Source: Apostichopus japonicus (Eukaryota; Echinodermata; Holothuroidea; Aspidochirotida; Stichopodidae). Taken from it: a stretch of 64,000 bases of DNA. The stretch covers positions 486,601 through 550,600 of the forward strand of contig NC_092564.1 of assembly GCF_037975245.1 (NCBI RefSeq), read 5' to 3'. Both the position numbers and the translations under genes were made by a program. The notes beneath the pieces were generated by a model. That model did no database searches. It saw only the letters and a list, made by a program, of their open reading frames with translations, and was not told the DNA's origin. Numbering within the stretch: position 1 is the first letter of the stretch; the number at the start of each line of letters is the position of its first letter. Positions 27,191 through 39,075 of this stretch are shown piece after piece.

Positions 27191-30100
27191 AGATCCTATG
27201 CAAAGTGAAAAGAAATGGCTTCAACAATCCTATACAAAGTGAATAGGAAGGGCTCCTACGATCTTATGAAAAGTGAATAGAAGGGGCTCCAACGATACAA
27301 TAAAAAGTGTATAGAAAGGGCTCCAATGATCCTATACAAAATGAATAGAAAGGGCTTAAACAATCCTATACAAAGTGAATAGAAAGGGCTCCAACAATCA
27401 TATACAAAGTGAATAGAAAGGGCTCAAACAATCCTATAAAAAGTGAATAGAAAGGGCTCCAACAATCCTTTACAAAGTGAATAGAAAGGGCTCAAACGAT
27501 CCTATTAAAAGTGAATAGAAAGGGCTTCAAAATCCAATTGAAAGTGAATAGAAAGGGCTTCAATGATCCTATACAAAGTGTATAGAAAGGGCTCAAACAA
27601 TCTTATACAAAGTGATTTGGAAGGGCTCAAACAATCCTATAAAAAGTGAATAGAAAGCACTCCAATAATCCTATAAAAAGTAAAAAGAAAGGGCTCAAAC
27701 AATACTATACAAAGTGAATAGAAAGGACTCCAATGATCCTATAAAAAGTGAATAGAAAGGGCTCCAACGATCTTATCAAATTTTTTAGAAAGGGCTCCAA
27801 TGATCCTAAACAAAGTGAATAGAAAGGGCTAAATAGAAACGGCTCAAACAATCCTATAAAAAGTGAATAGAAAGGGCTCCAACGATCCTATTAAAAGTGA
27901 ATAGAAAGGGCTCCAATGATCCTATACAAAGTGTATAGAAAGGTCTTAAACAATCCTATACAAAGTGTTTAGAAAGGGCTCCAACGATCATATAAAAAGT
28001 GAATAGAAAGGGCTCCAACGATCTTATAAAAAGTGTATATAAAGGGCTCCAATGATCCTAAACAAAGTGAATAGAAAGGGCTCAAACAATCCTATCAAAA
28101 GTGAATAGAAAGCACTCCAACAATCCTATCAAAAGTGAAAAGAAAGGGCTCAAACAATCCTATACAAAGTGAATAGAAAGGACTCCAATGATCCTATCAA
28201 TGTGAAGAGAAAGGGTTCCAATGATCCTATTAAAAGTGAATAGAAAGGGCTCCAAGGATCCTATGCAAAGTGAATAGAAACGGCTCCAACAATCCTATTA
28301 AAAGTGAATAGAAAGTGCTCCAACGATCCAATAAAAAGTGAATAGAAAGGGCTCAAACAATCCTATTCAAAGTGAATAGAAAGGACTCCAATGATCCTAT
28401 ACAAAGTGAAGAGAAAGGGCTCCAATGATCCTATAAAAAGTGAATAAAAATGGCTCCAACGATATTAAACAAAGTGAATAGAATGGGCTCAAACAATCCT
28501 ATACAAAGTGATTAGAAAAGGCTCTAACAATCCAATAAAAAGAGAATAGAATGGGCTTCAATGATCCTATACAATGTGTATAGAAAGGGCTCCAACAATC
28601 CTATAAAAAGCAAATAGAAAGGGCTCCAACAATCCTATAAAAAGCGAATAGAAAGGGCTCCAATGATTCTATACAAAGTGAATAGAAAGGGCTCCAACGA
28701 TCATATAAAAAGTGAATAGAAAGGGCTCCAATCTCTTATGAAAAGTGTATAGAGAGGGCTCCAATGATATTAAACAAAGTGAATAGAATGGGCTCAAACA
28801 ATCCTATACAAAGTGAAAAGAAAAGGCTCCAACGATCCTATTTAAAAGGTATAGAAAGGGCTCCAACGATCCAATAAAAAGTGAATAGAAAGGGCTTCAG
28901 TGCACCTATACAAAGTGTATAGAAAGGGCTCCAACAATCCTATAAAAAGCAAATAGAAAGGGCTCCAATGATCCTATAAAAAGTGAATAGAAAGGGCTCC
29001 AACAATACTATACAAAGTGAATAAAAAGGGCTCTAACAATCCTATTAAAAGTGAATAGAAAGGGCTCCAATGATCCTATACAAAGTGAATAGAAAGGGCT
29101 CCAACGCTCCTATGCCAAGTGCATAGAAAGGGCTCCAACAATCCTATACAAAGTGAATAAAAAGGGCTCTAACGATCCTTTCAAAAGCAAATAGAAAGGG
29201 CTCCAATGATCCTATACAAAGTGTATAGAAAGGTCTTAAACAATCCTATACAAAGTGTTCAGAAAGGGCTCCAACGATCATATAAAAAGTGAATAGAAAG
29301 GGCTCCAACGATCTTATAAAAAGTGTATATAAAGGGCTCCAATGATACTCAACAAAGTGAATAGAAAGGGCTCAAACAATCCTATAAAAAGTGAATAGAA
29401 AGCACTCCAACAATCCTATCAAAAGTGAAAAGAAAGGGCTCAAACAATCCTATACAAAGTGAATAGAAAGGATTCCAATGATCCTATACAAAGTGAAGAG
29501 AAAGGGCTCCAACGATCATATAAAAAGTGAATAGAAAGGGCTCCAACGATCTTATAAAAAGTGTATATAAAGGGCTCCAATGATACTCAACAAAGTGAAT
29601 AGAAAGGGCTCAAACAATCCTATAAAAAGTGAATAGAAAGCACTCCAACAGTCCTATCAAAAGTGAAAAGAAAGGGCTCAAACAATCCTATACAAAGTGT
29701 TTAGAAAGGATTCCAATGATCCTATACAAAGTGAAGAGAAAGGGCTCCAATGATCCTATAAAAAGTGAATAGAAACGACTCCAAGGATCCTATGCAAAGT
29801 GAATAGAAACGGCTCCAACAATCCTATTAAAAGTGAATAGAAAGTGCTATAACAATCCAATAAAAAGTGAATAGAAAGGGCTCCAATGATCCTATACAAA
29901 GTGTATAGAAAGGTCTTAAACAATCCTATACAAAGTGTTTAGAAAGGGCTCCAACGATCCAATAAAAAGTGAATAAAAAGGGCTCCAACGATCTTATCAA
30001 AATTTTAAGAAAGGGCTCCAATGATCCTAAACAAAGTGAATAGAAACGGCTCAAACAATCCTATTAAAAGTGAATAGAAAGTGCTCCAACGATCCAATAA

Positions 30101-33100
30101 AAAGTGAATAGAAAGGGCTCCAATGATCCTATACCAAGTGTATAGAAAGGTCTTAAACAATCCTATACAAAGTGAATAGAAAGTGCTTAATAGAAAGGGC
30201 TCAAACAATCCTATACAAAGTGAATAGAAAGGGCTCAAACGATCCTATTAAAAGTGAATAGAAAGGGCTTCAACAATCCTATACAAGGTGAATAGAAAGG
30301 GCTCAAACGATCCTATACAAAGTGAATAGAAAGGACTCCAATGATCCTTTGCAAAGTGAATAGAAAGACCTTCAATAATCCTATACAAAGTGAATAGAAA
30401 GGGCTCCAACAATCATATAAAAAGTGAATAGAATGGGCTCCAACGATAATATAAAAAGTGAATAGAAAGGGCTCCAACGATCATTGAAAAAGTGAATAGA
30501 AAGGGCTCCAATGATCCTAAACAAAGTGAATAGAAAGGGCTCAAACGATCCTACACAAAGTTAACAGAAAGGACTCCAATGATCCTTTGCAAAGTGAATA
30601 GAAAGACCTTCAATAATCCTATACAAAGTGAATAGAAAGGACTCCAACGATTTTATAAAAAGTGAATAGAAATGGCTCCAACGATCCTAAACAAAGTGAA
30701 TAGAAAGGGCTCAAACAATCCTATACAAAGTGAATAGAAAGGGCTCCAACGATCCTATTAAAAGTGAATAGAAAGGGCTCCAACGATCATATAAAAAGTG
30801 AATAGAAAGGGCTCCAACGATCTTATAAAAAGTGTATATAAAGGGCTCCAATGATACTCAACAAAGTGAATAGAAAGGGCTCAAACAATCCTATAAAAAG
30901 TGAATAGAAAGCACTACAACAATCCTATCAAAAGTGAAAAGAAAGGGCTCAAACAATCCTATACAAAGTGAATAGAAAGGATTCCAATGATCCTATACAA
31001 AGTGAAGAGAAAGGGCTCCAATGATCCTATAAAAAGTGAATAGAAATGGCTCCAACGATATTAAACAAAGTGAATAGAATGGGCTCAAACAATCCTATAC
31101 AAAGTGATTAGAAAAGGCTCTAACAATCCAATAAAAAGAGAATAGAATGGGCTTCAATGATCCTATACAATGTGTATAGAAAGGGCTCAAACAATCCTAT
31201 AAAAAGCAAATAGAAAGGGCTCCAACAATGTGAAGAGAAAGGGTTCCAATGATCCTATTAAAAGTGAATAGAAAGGGCTCCAAGGATCCTATGCAAAGTG
31301 AATAAAAAGGGCTCCAACGATCTTATCAAAATTTTAAGAAAGGGCTCCAATGATCCTAAACAAAGTGAATAGAAAGGGCTAAATAGAAACAGCTCAAACA
31401 ATCCTATACAAAGTGAATAGAAAGGACTCCAATGATCCTATACAAAGTGAAGAGAAAGGGTTCCAATGATCCTATAAAAAGTGAATAGAAAGGGCTCCAA
31501 GGATCCTATGCAAAGTGAATAGAAACAGCTCCAATGATCCTATACAAAGTGTATAGAAAGGTCTTAAACAATCCTATACAAAGTGTTTAGAAAGGGCTCC
31601 AACGATCATATAAAAAGTGAATAGAAAGGGCTCCAACGATCTTATAAAAAATTTTCAGAAAGGGCCCCAATGATCCTAAACAAAGTGAATAGAAAGGGCT
31701 TAATAGAAAGGGCTCAAACAATCCTATAAAAAGTGAATAGAAAGGGCTCAAACGATCCTATTAAAAGTGAATAGAAAGGGCTTCAACAATCCTATACAAG
31801 GTGAATAGAAAGACCTTCAATAATCCTATACAAAGTGAATAGAAAGGGCTCCAACGATCCAATAAAAAGTGAATAGAAAGGGCTCCAATGATCCTATACA
31901 AAATGAATAGAAAGGGCTAAAACAATCCTATACAAAGTGAATAGAAAGGGCTCCAACAATCATATACAAAGTGAATAGAAATGGCTCAAACAATCCTATA
32001 AAAAGTGAATAGAAAGGGCTCCAATGATCCTTTACAAAGTGAATAAAAAGGGCTCAACAATCCTATTAAAAGTGAATAGAAAGGGCTTCAACAATCCAAT
32101 TGAAAGTGAATAGAAAGGGCTTCAATGATCCTATACAAAGTGTATAGAAAGGGCTCAATCTTATACAAAGTGATTTGGAAGGGCTCAAACAATCCTATAA
32201 AAAGTGAATAGAAAGCACTCCAACAATCCTATAAAAAGTGTAAAGAAAGGGCTTAAACAATCCTATTCAAAGTGAATAGAAAGGACTCCAATGATCGTAT
32301 AAAAAGTGAATAGAAAGGGCTCCAAGGATCCAATAAAAAGTGAATAGAAAGGGCTCCAACGATCCAATAAAAAGTGAATAGAAAGGGTTCCAATGATCCT
32401 ATACAAAGTGTATAGAAAGGGCTCCAACAATCCTATAAAAAGCAAATAGAAAGGGCTCCAACAATCCTATAAAATGTGAATAGAAAGGGCTCCAATTATT
32501 CTATACAAAGTGAATAGAAAGGGCTCCAACGATCCTATTTAAAGTGTATAGAAAGGGCTCCAACGATCCAATAAAAAGTGAATAGAAAGGGCTTCAATGA
32601 TCCTATACAAAGTGTATAGAAAGGGCTCCATTAATCCTATAAAAAGCAAATAGAAAGGGCTCCAATGATCCTATAAAAAGTGAATTGAAAGTGCTTCAAC
32701 GCTCCTATGCCAAGTGAATAGAAAGGGCTCCAACAATCCTATACAAAGTGAATAAAAAGGGCTCTAACGATCCTATTTAAAGTGAATAGAAAGGGCTCCA
32801 ATGATCCTATACAAAGTGAATAGAAAAGGGTTCCAACGCTCCTATGCCAAGTGAATAGAAAGGGCTCCAACAATCCTATACAAAGTGAATAAAAAGGGCT
32901 CTAACGATCCTATAAATAGTGAATAAAAAGGGCTCCAATGATCCTATACAAATGAGTAGAAAGGCTCCAACAATCCTATACAAAGTGAATATAAAGGGCT
33001 CCAACAATCCTCTACAAGTGAGTAGAAAGGGCTCCAACAATCCTATACAAAGTGAATAGAAAGGGCTCCAACAATCCTATACAAAGTGAATAGAAAAGGT

Positions 33101-33105
33101 GCCAA
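27191..33105. repeat. 34-bp minisatellite, block B, partial duplicate of block A (about 174 units)
   Basis: Same 34-bp family. Its left end follows block A from 14513 at an offset of 12,678 bp, changing by only 1 bp up to 15771/28450 and by one unit by 16621/29334. Its right end follows block A from about 24.5 kb to 27.17 kb at an offset of about 5,880-5,940 bp. The block is therefore a duplicate of the whole array with the middle shortened, or block A has since expanded. Both carry the same ordered variant units. Confidence 0.93.
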
Positions 33106-33199
33106 AACAGTTCACTGGGATACTCCCATATTAATACAAATAACATCAGAACAACAGGAGGGACTAATGTTTACAGAGTTCTCATTTTTTTTAAATAAT

Positions 33200-35228
33200 T
33201 CATAATCCATTGAGAGTGCCAACGGGAACATCCATTATTAAAAGTTTATCAACCAAGATATGTGGTTGAATAGTGCTACGGTCAACAAAAGCATTCATCA
33301 TTATTAAGTCATGAAAATTGAATGAATAAATGCATTGCAACATCCTTAACCAGTCATGTTTAGTGAATAAATGTATTATAACTTCCTTCACCAGTCATGT
33401 TTGAATGAATAAATGCATTTTAACCTCCTCAAACAGTCCTGTTTGAATGAATAAATGCATTGTTACCTCCATAACCAGTCATGTTTGATGAATAAATGCA
33501 TTGTTACCTCCATAACCAGTCATGTTTGAATGAATAAATGTATCATAACCTCCTGAGCCAGATAGGGTTTGAATGAACAAATGCATTATAAACCTCCTTA
33601 TCCAGTCATGTTTGAAGAAAGAAAAGGAATTATAACCTCCAAACCAATCATGTTTGAATGAATAAATGCATTATAACTCCCTTAACCAGTCAGGGTTTTA
33701 ATAAATATATGCACTATAACTCCCTTAACCAGTCATATTTGAATTAAAAAATACATTATAAACCTCCCTAACCAGTCATGTTTCAATTAATAAATACATT
33801 ATAACTTCCTTGACCAGTCATGTTTCAATGAAAAAAGGAATTTTTAACCTCCTTAACCAGTCATGTTTGAATTTATGAATACATGATAACCTCCTTAACC
33901 AGTCATGTTTGAAGTAATGAATACATTATAACGTCCTTAACCAGTCATGTTTCAAGGAAAAAAAAGGAATTTATAACCTCTTTAACCAGTCATGTTTGAA
34001 TTAATAAATACATTATAACTTCCTTAACCAGTCATGTTTCAAGGAAAAAAAGGAATTTATAACCTCTTTAACCAGTCATGTTTGAATTAATAAATACATT
34101 ATAACTTCCTTAACCAGTCATGTTTCAAGGAAAAAAAGGAATTTTTAACCTCCTTAACCAGTCATGTTTGAATGAATGAATACATTATAACTTCCTTAAC
34201 CAGTCATGTTTCAAGGAAAAAAAGGAATTAATAACCTCTTAAACCAGTCAGGTTTGAATTAATAAATACATTATAACTTCCTTAACCAGTCATGTTTCAA
34301 GGAAAAAAAGGAATTTATAACCTCCTTATAACCAGTCATGTTTGAATTAATACATGCATTATAACCTCCATAACCAGTCATGTTTTAATGAATAAATGCA
34401 TTATAAACCTCCTTAACCAGTCAGGGTTTTAGTAAATAAATTCACTATAACTCCCTTAACCAGTCAGGGTTTGAATAAATAAATGCATTATAACCTCCAT
34501 AACCAGTCATGTTTGAATGAATGAATACATTATAACCTCCATAACCAGTCATGTTTGAATGAATGAATACATTATAAACCTCCTTAACCAGTCAGGGTTT
34601 TAGTAAATAAATTCACTATAACTCCCTTAACCAGTCAGGGTTTGAATAAATAAATGCATTATAACCTCCATAACCAGTCATGTTTGAATGAATGAATACA
34701 TTATAACTTCCTTAACCAGTCATGTTTCAAGGAAAAAAAGGAATTAATAACCTCTTAAACCAGTCAGGTTTGAATTAATAAATACATTATAACTTCCTTA
34801 ACCAGTCATGTTTCAAGGAAAAAAAGGAATTTATAACCTCCTTAACCAGTCATGTTTGAATTAATACATGCATTATAACCTCCATAACCAGTCATGTTTG
34901 AATGAATAAATGCATTATAAACCCCCTTGACCAGTCATGTTTAGTGAATAAATGCATTATAAACCTCTTTGACCAGTCATGTTTGAATTACAACCTCGCT
35001 AACCGGTCCTATTTGAATGAATTAATGCTTTATAACCTCCATAACCAGTCATGTTTGAATGAATAAATGCATTATAACCTCCTTGACCAGTCATGTTTTA
35101 ATGAATATATGCATTATAAACCTCCTTAACCAGTCATGTTTGAATTAATAAATGCATTATAAACCTCCTTGACCAGTCATGTTTGAATGAATAAATCCAT
35201 TGCAACCTCCTTAACCAGTGAAGTTTCT
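33200..35228. repeat. About 42-bp minisatellite, about 48 copies
   Basis: The unit is cattataacctccttaacca, then gtcatgtttgaatgaataaa, then tg, with length variants (aataaatg/aaaaaaaggaat, cctcc/cttcc/ctccc). A dimeric pattern is visible between about 33830 and 34320, where tttgaattaataaatac units alternate with tttcaaggaaaaaaaggaa units. The array ends within about 15 bp of the acceptor of the transmembrane exon, so its last units abut or contribute to the splice region. Confidence 0.93.
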
Positions 35229-35240
35229 TATCTTTTACAG

Positions 35241-35467
35241 GGTTGAGCACTGGAGGAATTGTTGGTATTGTACTTGCAGTAGTTGCAGCAATCTGTTTAG
35301 CATTGGTGGTAATTTTCTTTTTCATGAATCAAGATAAATCCCCAGCAGTCCCCAAAGACCCTGGTCTGCCACCTAGCATTGGCTTTGACAACGCCCTCTA
35401 CAAGTCAGGTGACAAAGATATGACTGTGCAAATTGGAAGCACAGATCCAACCTCTATGGACGCATAA
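35241..35467 (+). CDS. Gene 1 terminal exon: transmembrane helix and cytoplasmic tail with FDNALY motif
   Basis: The acceptor tcttatcttttacag is strong, and phase 1 matches the stalk exon. It encodes GLSTGG, then a hydrophobic segment of about 24 residues (IVGIVLAVVAAICLALVVIF plus FF), a short MNQDK stop-transfer sequence and a tail of about 45 residues ending SMDA before TAA at 35465. The tail contains IGFDNALYKSG. Mannose receptor family tails carry an aromatic FxNxxY endocytosis motif, and F-D-N-A-L-Y fits it exactly, which implies clathrin-dependent uptake and recycling. The Pro-rich PAVPKDPGLPP stretch precedes the motif. The inference of endocytic function rests on this motif and on the architecture. 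Confidence 0.92.
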
Positions 35468-35820
35468 ACTATTTTATTTACATCTGTTTTTGCTGGTTAT
35501 ATTAATCTACAAATCTCATCTGGATACAAGCAATCAGTCTAAATTCATTTTCTGCTTTAACTGCTGTAAGGTTTAAACTTTTGTATTTTGTTTTCGATTT
35601 GTTTTAATTTTCTGATGAAAACTGTATGTTTGATTGAGGAGAGATAAAAAAAAGTCTCAGCATTGCGAAAATGATATTCTCTGCAAAACAAAACTAACTA
35701 CACAAGATACTGACTGGAAGGTTTTATGACTGACCAAACAGGAAATAATACAAAAGAAAAATATTAATCATACTTAGAATCAATCAGAAATAATCAGTTT
35801 GTCTAACTTCATTTAATAAA
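35468..35820 (+). other. Gene 1 3'UTR with candidate poly(A) signal
   Basis: AT-rich sequence after the stop codon. The first AATAAA hexamer is at 35815-35820, and another is at 36378-36383. Either could define the transcript end; I cannot tell which without transcripts. Confidence 0.5.
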
Positions 35821-36797
35821 AAGGTTCTACACAACATGAGCAGAGTTGTGTATATGAGTTTCAGTAGATTATGTAGTACTTAACCAATTTTACATCAACA
35901 GAAAGAAGAGCAACCTACAATTTTGTTTTGGCGATCTTGTTACTACATCAGTTTTTTTTTAACCTTCCATAAATACATTTTTAAATTGACTTGTACAAAT
36001 TCTCTCTTGTCACTATTAATAGGTCTTTTGCATTATGCCTGCTAACATGTAAACAAGTTTTGAGTTGTTTTTTTGCAGGAAGTAACATAATAGTATGTTG
36101 GATTCCTAGAATGTTAAAAGATAATTTAATTGGTACAATTTTTTGTTGAGAGGTGTTACATGAAAGTTGTAACTGATTTATTACTTAAGAATTTAAACTG
36201 CTATGGAAAAGTGGGTGAAATATATGTTGACAAATTTATTTATTCAGTGTTTGTTATTCATGTTTGTTCTCATTTGTGTTTCTTGTTAGTATTACATGGT
36301 TATTACTTATTAGCAAAGAAAATACCAATTTTACTGAATTTCTGATTGGAAAATATCGTGTAAGACTGGGTTTACAGAATAAAACTATTAGTGAGAAGCT
36401 ATGAAGCAGTGTGGGACAGACATAAGTAATTGAAAACATGGTTTGGAATGTAAACTGCAAACGACCCATTGCCAACTTCCACACAATGTTTAATGAGTTT
36501 TAAGTTCATACTAAAGCTATTACACCTCAATATGTTAGAAGAAAATGTCTCACAGAAAGCAACTCCTGTGTGTAAAATAATGCTTTTGCAGTGTGATATT
36601 AGAGCAATGCACTCATGTCAATGCGATCAGACTGGCATTAATTTCATCATGGGCAGAAACAAAATACGTCCACCTTCCCCTTAGACTACAACTGCACATG
36701 TGGGGTTGGCTTTAATGAACACATGTTCGAGCTCCTCTTTTTAAAATTTTGGATCCCCTGGCAATATTCAGTTGTTTATTTCCTTCTTTGTTTTAAG
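35821..36797. other. Intergenic or extended 3'UTR, no gene recognised
   Basis: AT-rich sequence. Short ORFs of 71-76 aa at 36130-36684 overlap on both strands and show no domain, signal or Kozak support. A partial ttcgagctcctc motif near 36727 is a third, diverged copy of part of the downstream 82-bp duplication. Confidence 0.5.
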
Positions 36798-36961
36798 CTA
36801 TGCGTTTGTTAGCTGATATAAAAGAGGAACTTTTGCCATTGAGACCTGCACTACGTCCGAGCTCCTCATTTACATCTCACTATGCGTTTGTTAGCTGATA
36901 TAAAAGAGGAACTTTAGCCATTGGGACCTGCACTACGTCCGAGCTCCTCATTTACATCTCA
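36798..36961 (+). promoter_or_regulatory. Tandemly duplicated 82-bp TATA-containing segment, candidate promoter of gene 2
   Basis: Two near-identical 82-bp copies (36798-36879, 36880-36961) each hold ttagctgatataaaagagga. TATAAAAG boxes are at 36817-36824 and 36899-36906, followed about 30 bp later by gacctgcactacgtccgagc. The second copy is followed by a GTAAGC splice-donor-like site at 36999. A promoter with exon 1 of about 36930-36998, spliced to the acceptor at 43669 just before the gene-2 ATG, would fit the layout. It could also be a retroelement LTR fragment. The duplication is seen; its role is inference. Confidence 0.4.
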
Positions 36962-36998
36962 CATTACTGTCAAGTCACGGTTTGCGTAATGTGGTCAG

Positions 36999-38109
36999 GT
37001 AAGCTTATTTAATCGATCAGAGTTCACTTAGATAAAATTCAAGGATTTTTTTTTTGGACTGATATAAATGCACACCTTATCTTAAATAGAATGAGCGAGG
37101 CTGTTTACAGCCATTCTCTTTATCTCTTAAAACCATCAACAAACACAACCTAATTTTTTTTGGGGTGTAATCTGCGTTTTGTGGTTTATTTGTCTTCATC
37201 GCTTCTGGTTGTGGTGTACCCATGTCACACCCCATTTATTTCACCAGCTCTGCCTTCAAATTAGGTGATTTGAATGCATGATCAAAGTAAAATTGTAATG
37301 AGAATGAAACAAATTCTGCCGAATATTGATGTTTTGGGGCTTTATTAAAAAATTCGCAACTCATGAAATATGGAAAGAAACAATTTGAAAGTCAATCAAG
37401 CATCTTCCCGGAGGCCCTCTTAAATATAATTGTTATAATAAACAAAAACAGGTGTAAATACAATACTAATTTTGAATGTTAGAAATAGCATGTAACAAAA
37501 TTTTAAAAAAACTTAGAGAGATATAACTAAACATAAACGAATAAAATTTAAAAGACTATCATGAGCTTATTATAAAACTTCGCACATAGGCACCAACACG
37601 TAAAATGAATATAACATAATTAAATACACAAATAACGGAATTAACGAAATAAATTAGCCCATTGAAAAACGCACACGCACACACATATTTGTGGACATTA
37701 CATAAGGGAGTAACGTTTCACTCATATAATTGGGTGTTAATCTGTTAAGAGATTAATAAACAATAATTAATCGTTTACAGTTTTGAATGTACATCAAAGG
37801 TTTGTCAACCAAGAACCTTAAAAAGGTCACATGATCTTGCGTCATAAGTAGCGCTAAACGTTATTCTGGCAACACTGTTATGGGGCTTTATTATCATATT
37901 ACTTTTTCCCTGACTGTATGATCCCCATACAAGATTGCAGTAATCGAGGTACGGCTTTAGGAATCACAAATGATTTTCGAGTTGGTTAGCATCATGTTTG
38001 TTCTCTAGAGTAAGGCAAAATATGTCACCAAAAACAGAACTAGCATTGTTCGATACAGGTGTCAAACGACCTTCTTTACCGGTTTCGTACCTCTGGACAT
38101 ACAATCAGC
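36999..38109. other. Non-coding, possible 5' part of gene-2 intron 1
   Basis: AT-rich sequence without ORFs over 60 aa. No domain, RNA gene or mobile-element signature was recognised. Confidence 0.5.
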
Positions 38110-38126
38110 GTCCATAGCTTAGTCGG

Positions 38127-38186
<60 letters not shown>
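38110..38186. repeat. tRNA-like A-box fragment running into a (TA)n microsatellite
   Basis: The sequence gtccatagcttagtcggtta (38110-38129) looks like the 5' end of a tRNA or tRNA-derived SINE, with the A-box-like TAGCTTAGTCGG. It is cut off at once by about 58 bp of pure (TA)n. No B box follows, so no RNA gene is called. Confidence 0.45.
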
Positions 38187-38188
<2 letters not shown>

Positions 38189-39075
38189 TGGTGTTGTCGG
38201 TCTTACACACATAATCTATTTGGTCTTGCCGGAAAGGTTCATATCTATCCTGGTGTTGTCGGTCTTACACACACGATCTGTTTGGTCTTGCAAGGATAGG
38301 TTCATATCTATCCTGGTGCTGACGGTCTTACACGCACGATCTATTTGGTCTTGTCATGATAGGTTCATATCTATCCTGGTGCTGTCGGTCTTACACACAC
38401 GATCTGTTTGGTCTTGTCAGGATAGGTTCATATCTATCCTGGTGCTGTCGGTCTTACACGCACGATCTATTTGGTCTTGTCAGGATAGGTTCGCGTCTGT
38501 CCTGGTGCAGTCGGTCTTACACGCACGATCTATTTGGTCTTGTCAGGATAGGTTCATATATATCCTGGTGCTGACGGTCTTTCACGCACGATCTATTTGG
38601 TCTTGTCAGGATAGGTTCGTGTCTGTCCTGGTGCAGTCGGTCTTACACGCACGATCTATTTGGTCTTGTCAGGATAGGTTCATATATATCCTGGTGCTGA
38701 CGGTCTTTCACGCACGATCTATTTGGTCTTGTCAGGATAGGTTCGTGTCTGTCCTGGTGCTGTCGGTCTTACACGCACGATCTATTTGGTCTTGTCAGGA
38801 TAGGTTCGCGTCTGTCCTGGTGCAGTCGGTCTTACACGCACGATCTATTTGGTCTTGTCAGGATAGGTTCATATATATCCTGGTGCTGACGGTCTTTCAC
38901 GCACGATCTATTTGGTCTTGTCAGGATAGGTTCGTGTCTGTCCTGGTGCAGTCGGTCTTACACGCACGATCTATTTGGTCTTGCCAGGATAGGTGCATGT
39001 ATATCCTGGTGCTGACGGTCTTTCACACACGATCTATTTGATCTTGCAGGATAGGTTCGTGTCTGTCCTGACACT
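38187..39075. repeat. 63-bp minisatellite, about 14 copies
   Basis: The unit contains aggataggttcatatctatc, then ctggtgctgtcggtcttaca and cgcacgatctatttggtctt. Two unit types, one with catatatatcctggtgctgac and one with cgtgtctgtcctggtgcagt, alternate strictly from about 38460 on, giving a 126-bp dimer. The period is divisible by three, so a 273-aa ORF (repeat RFISILVLSVLHARSIWSCQD) reads through. There is no other evidence for coding. Confidence 0.93.

Larger units (their letters stand above)
2190..35820 (+). other. Gene 1: 3' part of a mannose-receptor-like C-type lectin transmembrane protein (gene span)
   Basis: Six exons (2190-2431, 3253-3424, 7674-7925, 8499-8675, 11375-11461, 35241-35467) join with consistent phases (in 1; then 0, 1, 1, 1, 1) into one reading frame of about 385 residues: CTLD, CTLD, stalk, transmembrane helix, cytoplasmic tail. 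The 5' end is missing because the first exon needs one base from an upstream exon outside or left of the visible coding sequence. The topology is type I (lectin domains outside, C-terminus inside), as in the mannose receptor family. The total number of CTLDs is unknown. Introns carry five different minisatellites, and the last intron is 23,779 bp. A downstream copy of the same gene type (gene 2) lies in the same orientation. Confidence 0.85.

Noticed and set aside
14076-33105. CRISPR-like array
   Set aside because: The whole 34-bp unit repeats, with no unique spacers between conserved repeats, and the context is a eukaryotic intron.
36130-36684. Overlapping short ORFs as genes downstream of gene 1
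   Set aside because: AT-rich, overlapping on opposite strands, without start context or domain. More likely extended 3'UTR or intergenic DNA.
38220-39041. 273-aa ORF with 21-residue repeats
   Set aside because: The 63-bp period is divisible by three and lacks stops. There is no other coding signal, and a second frame is also open in part.
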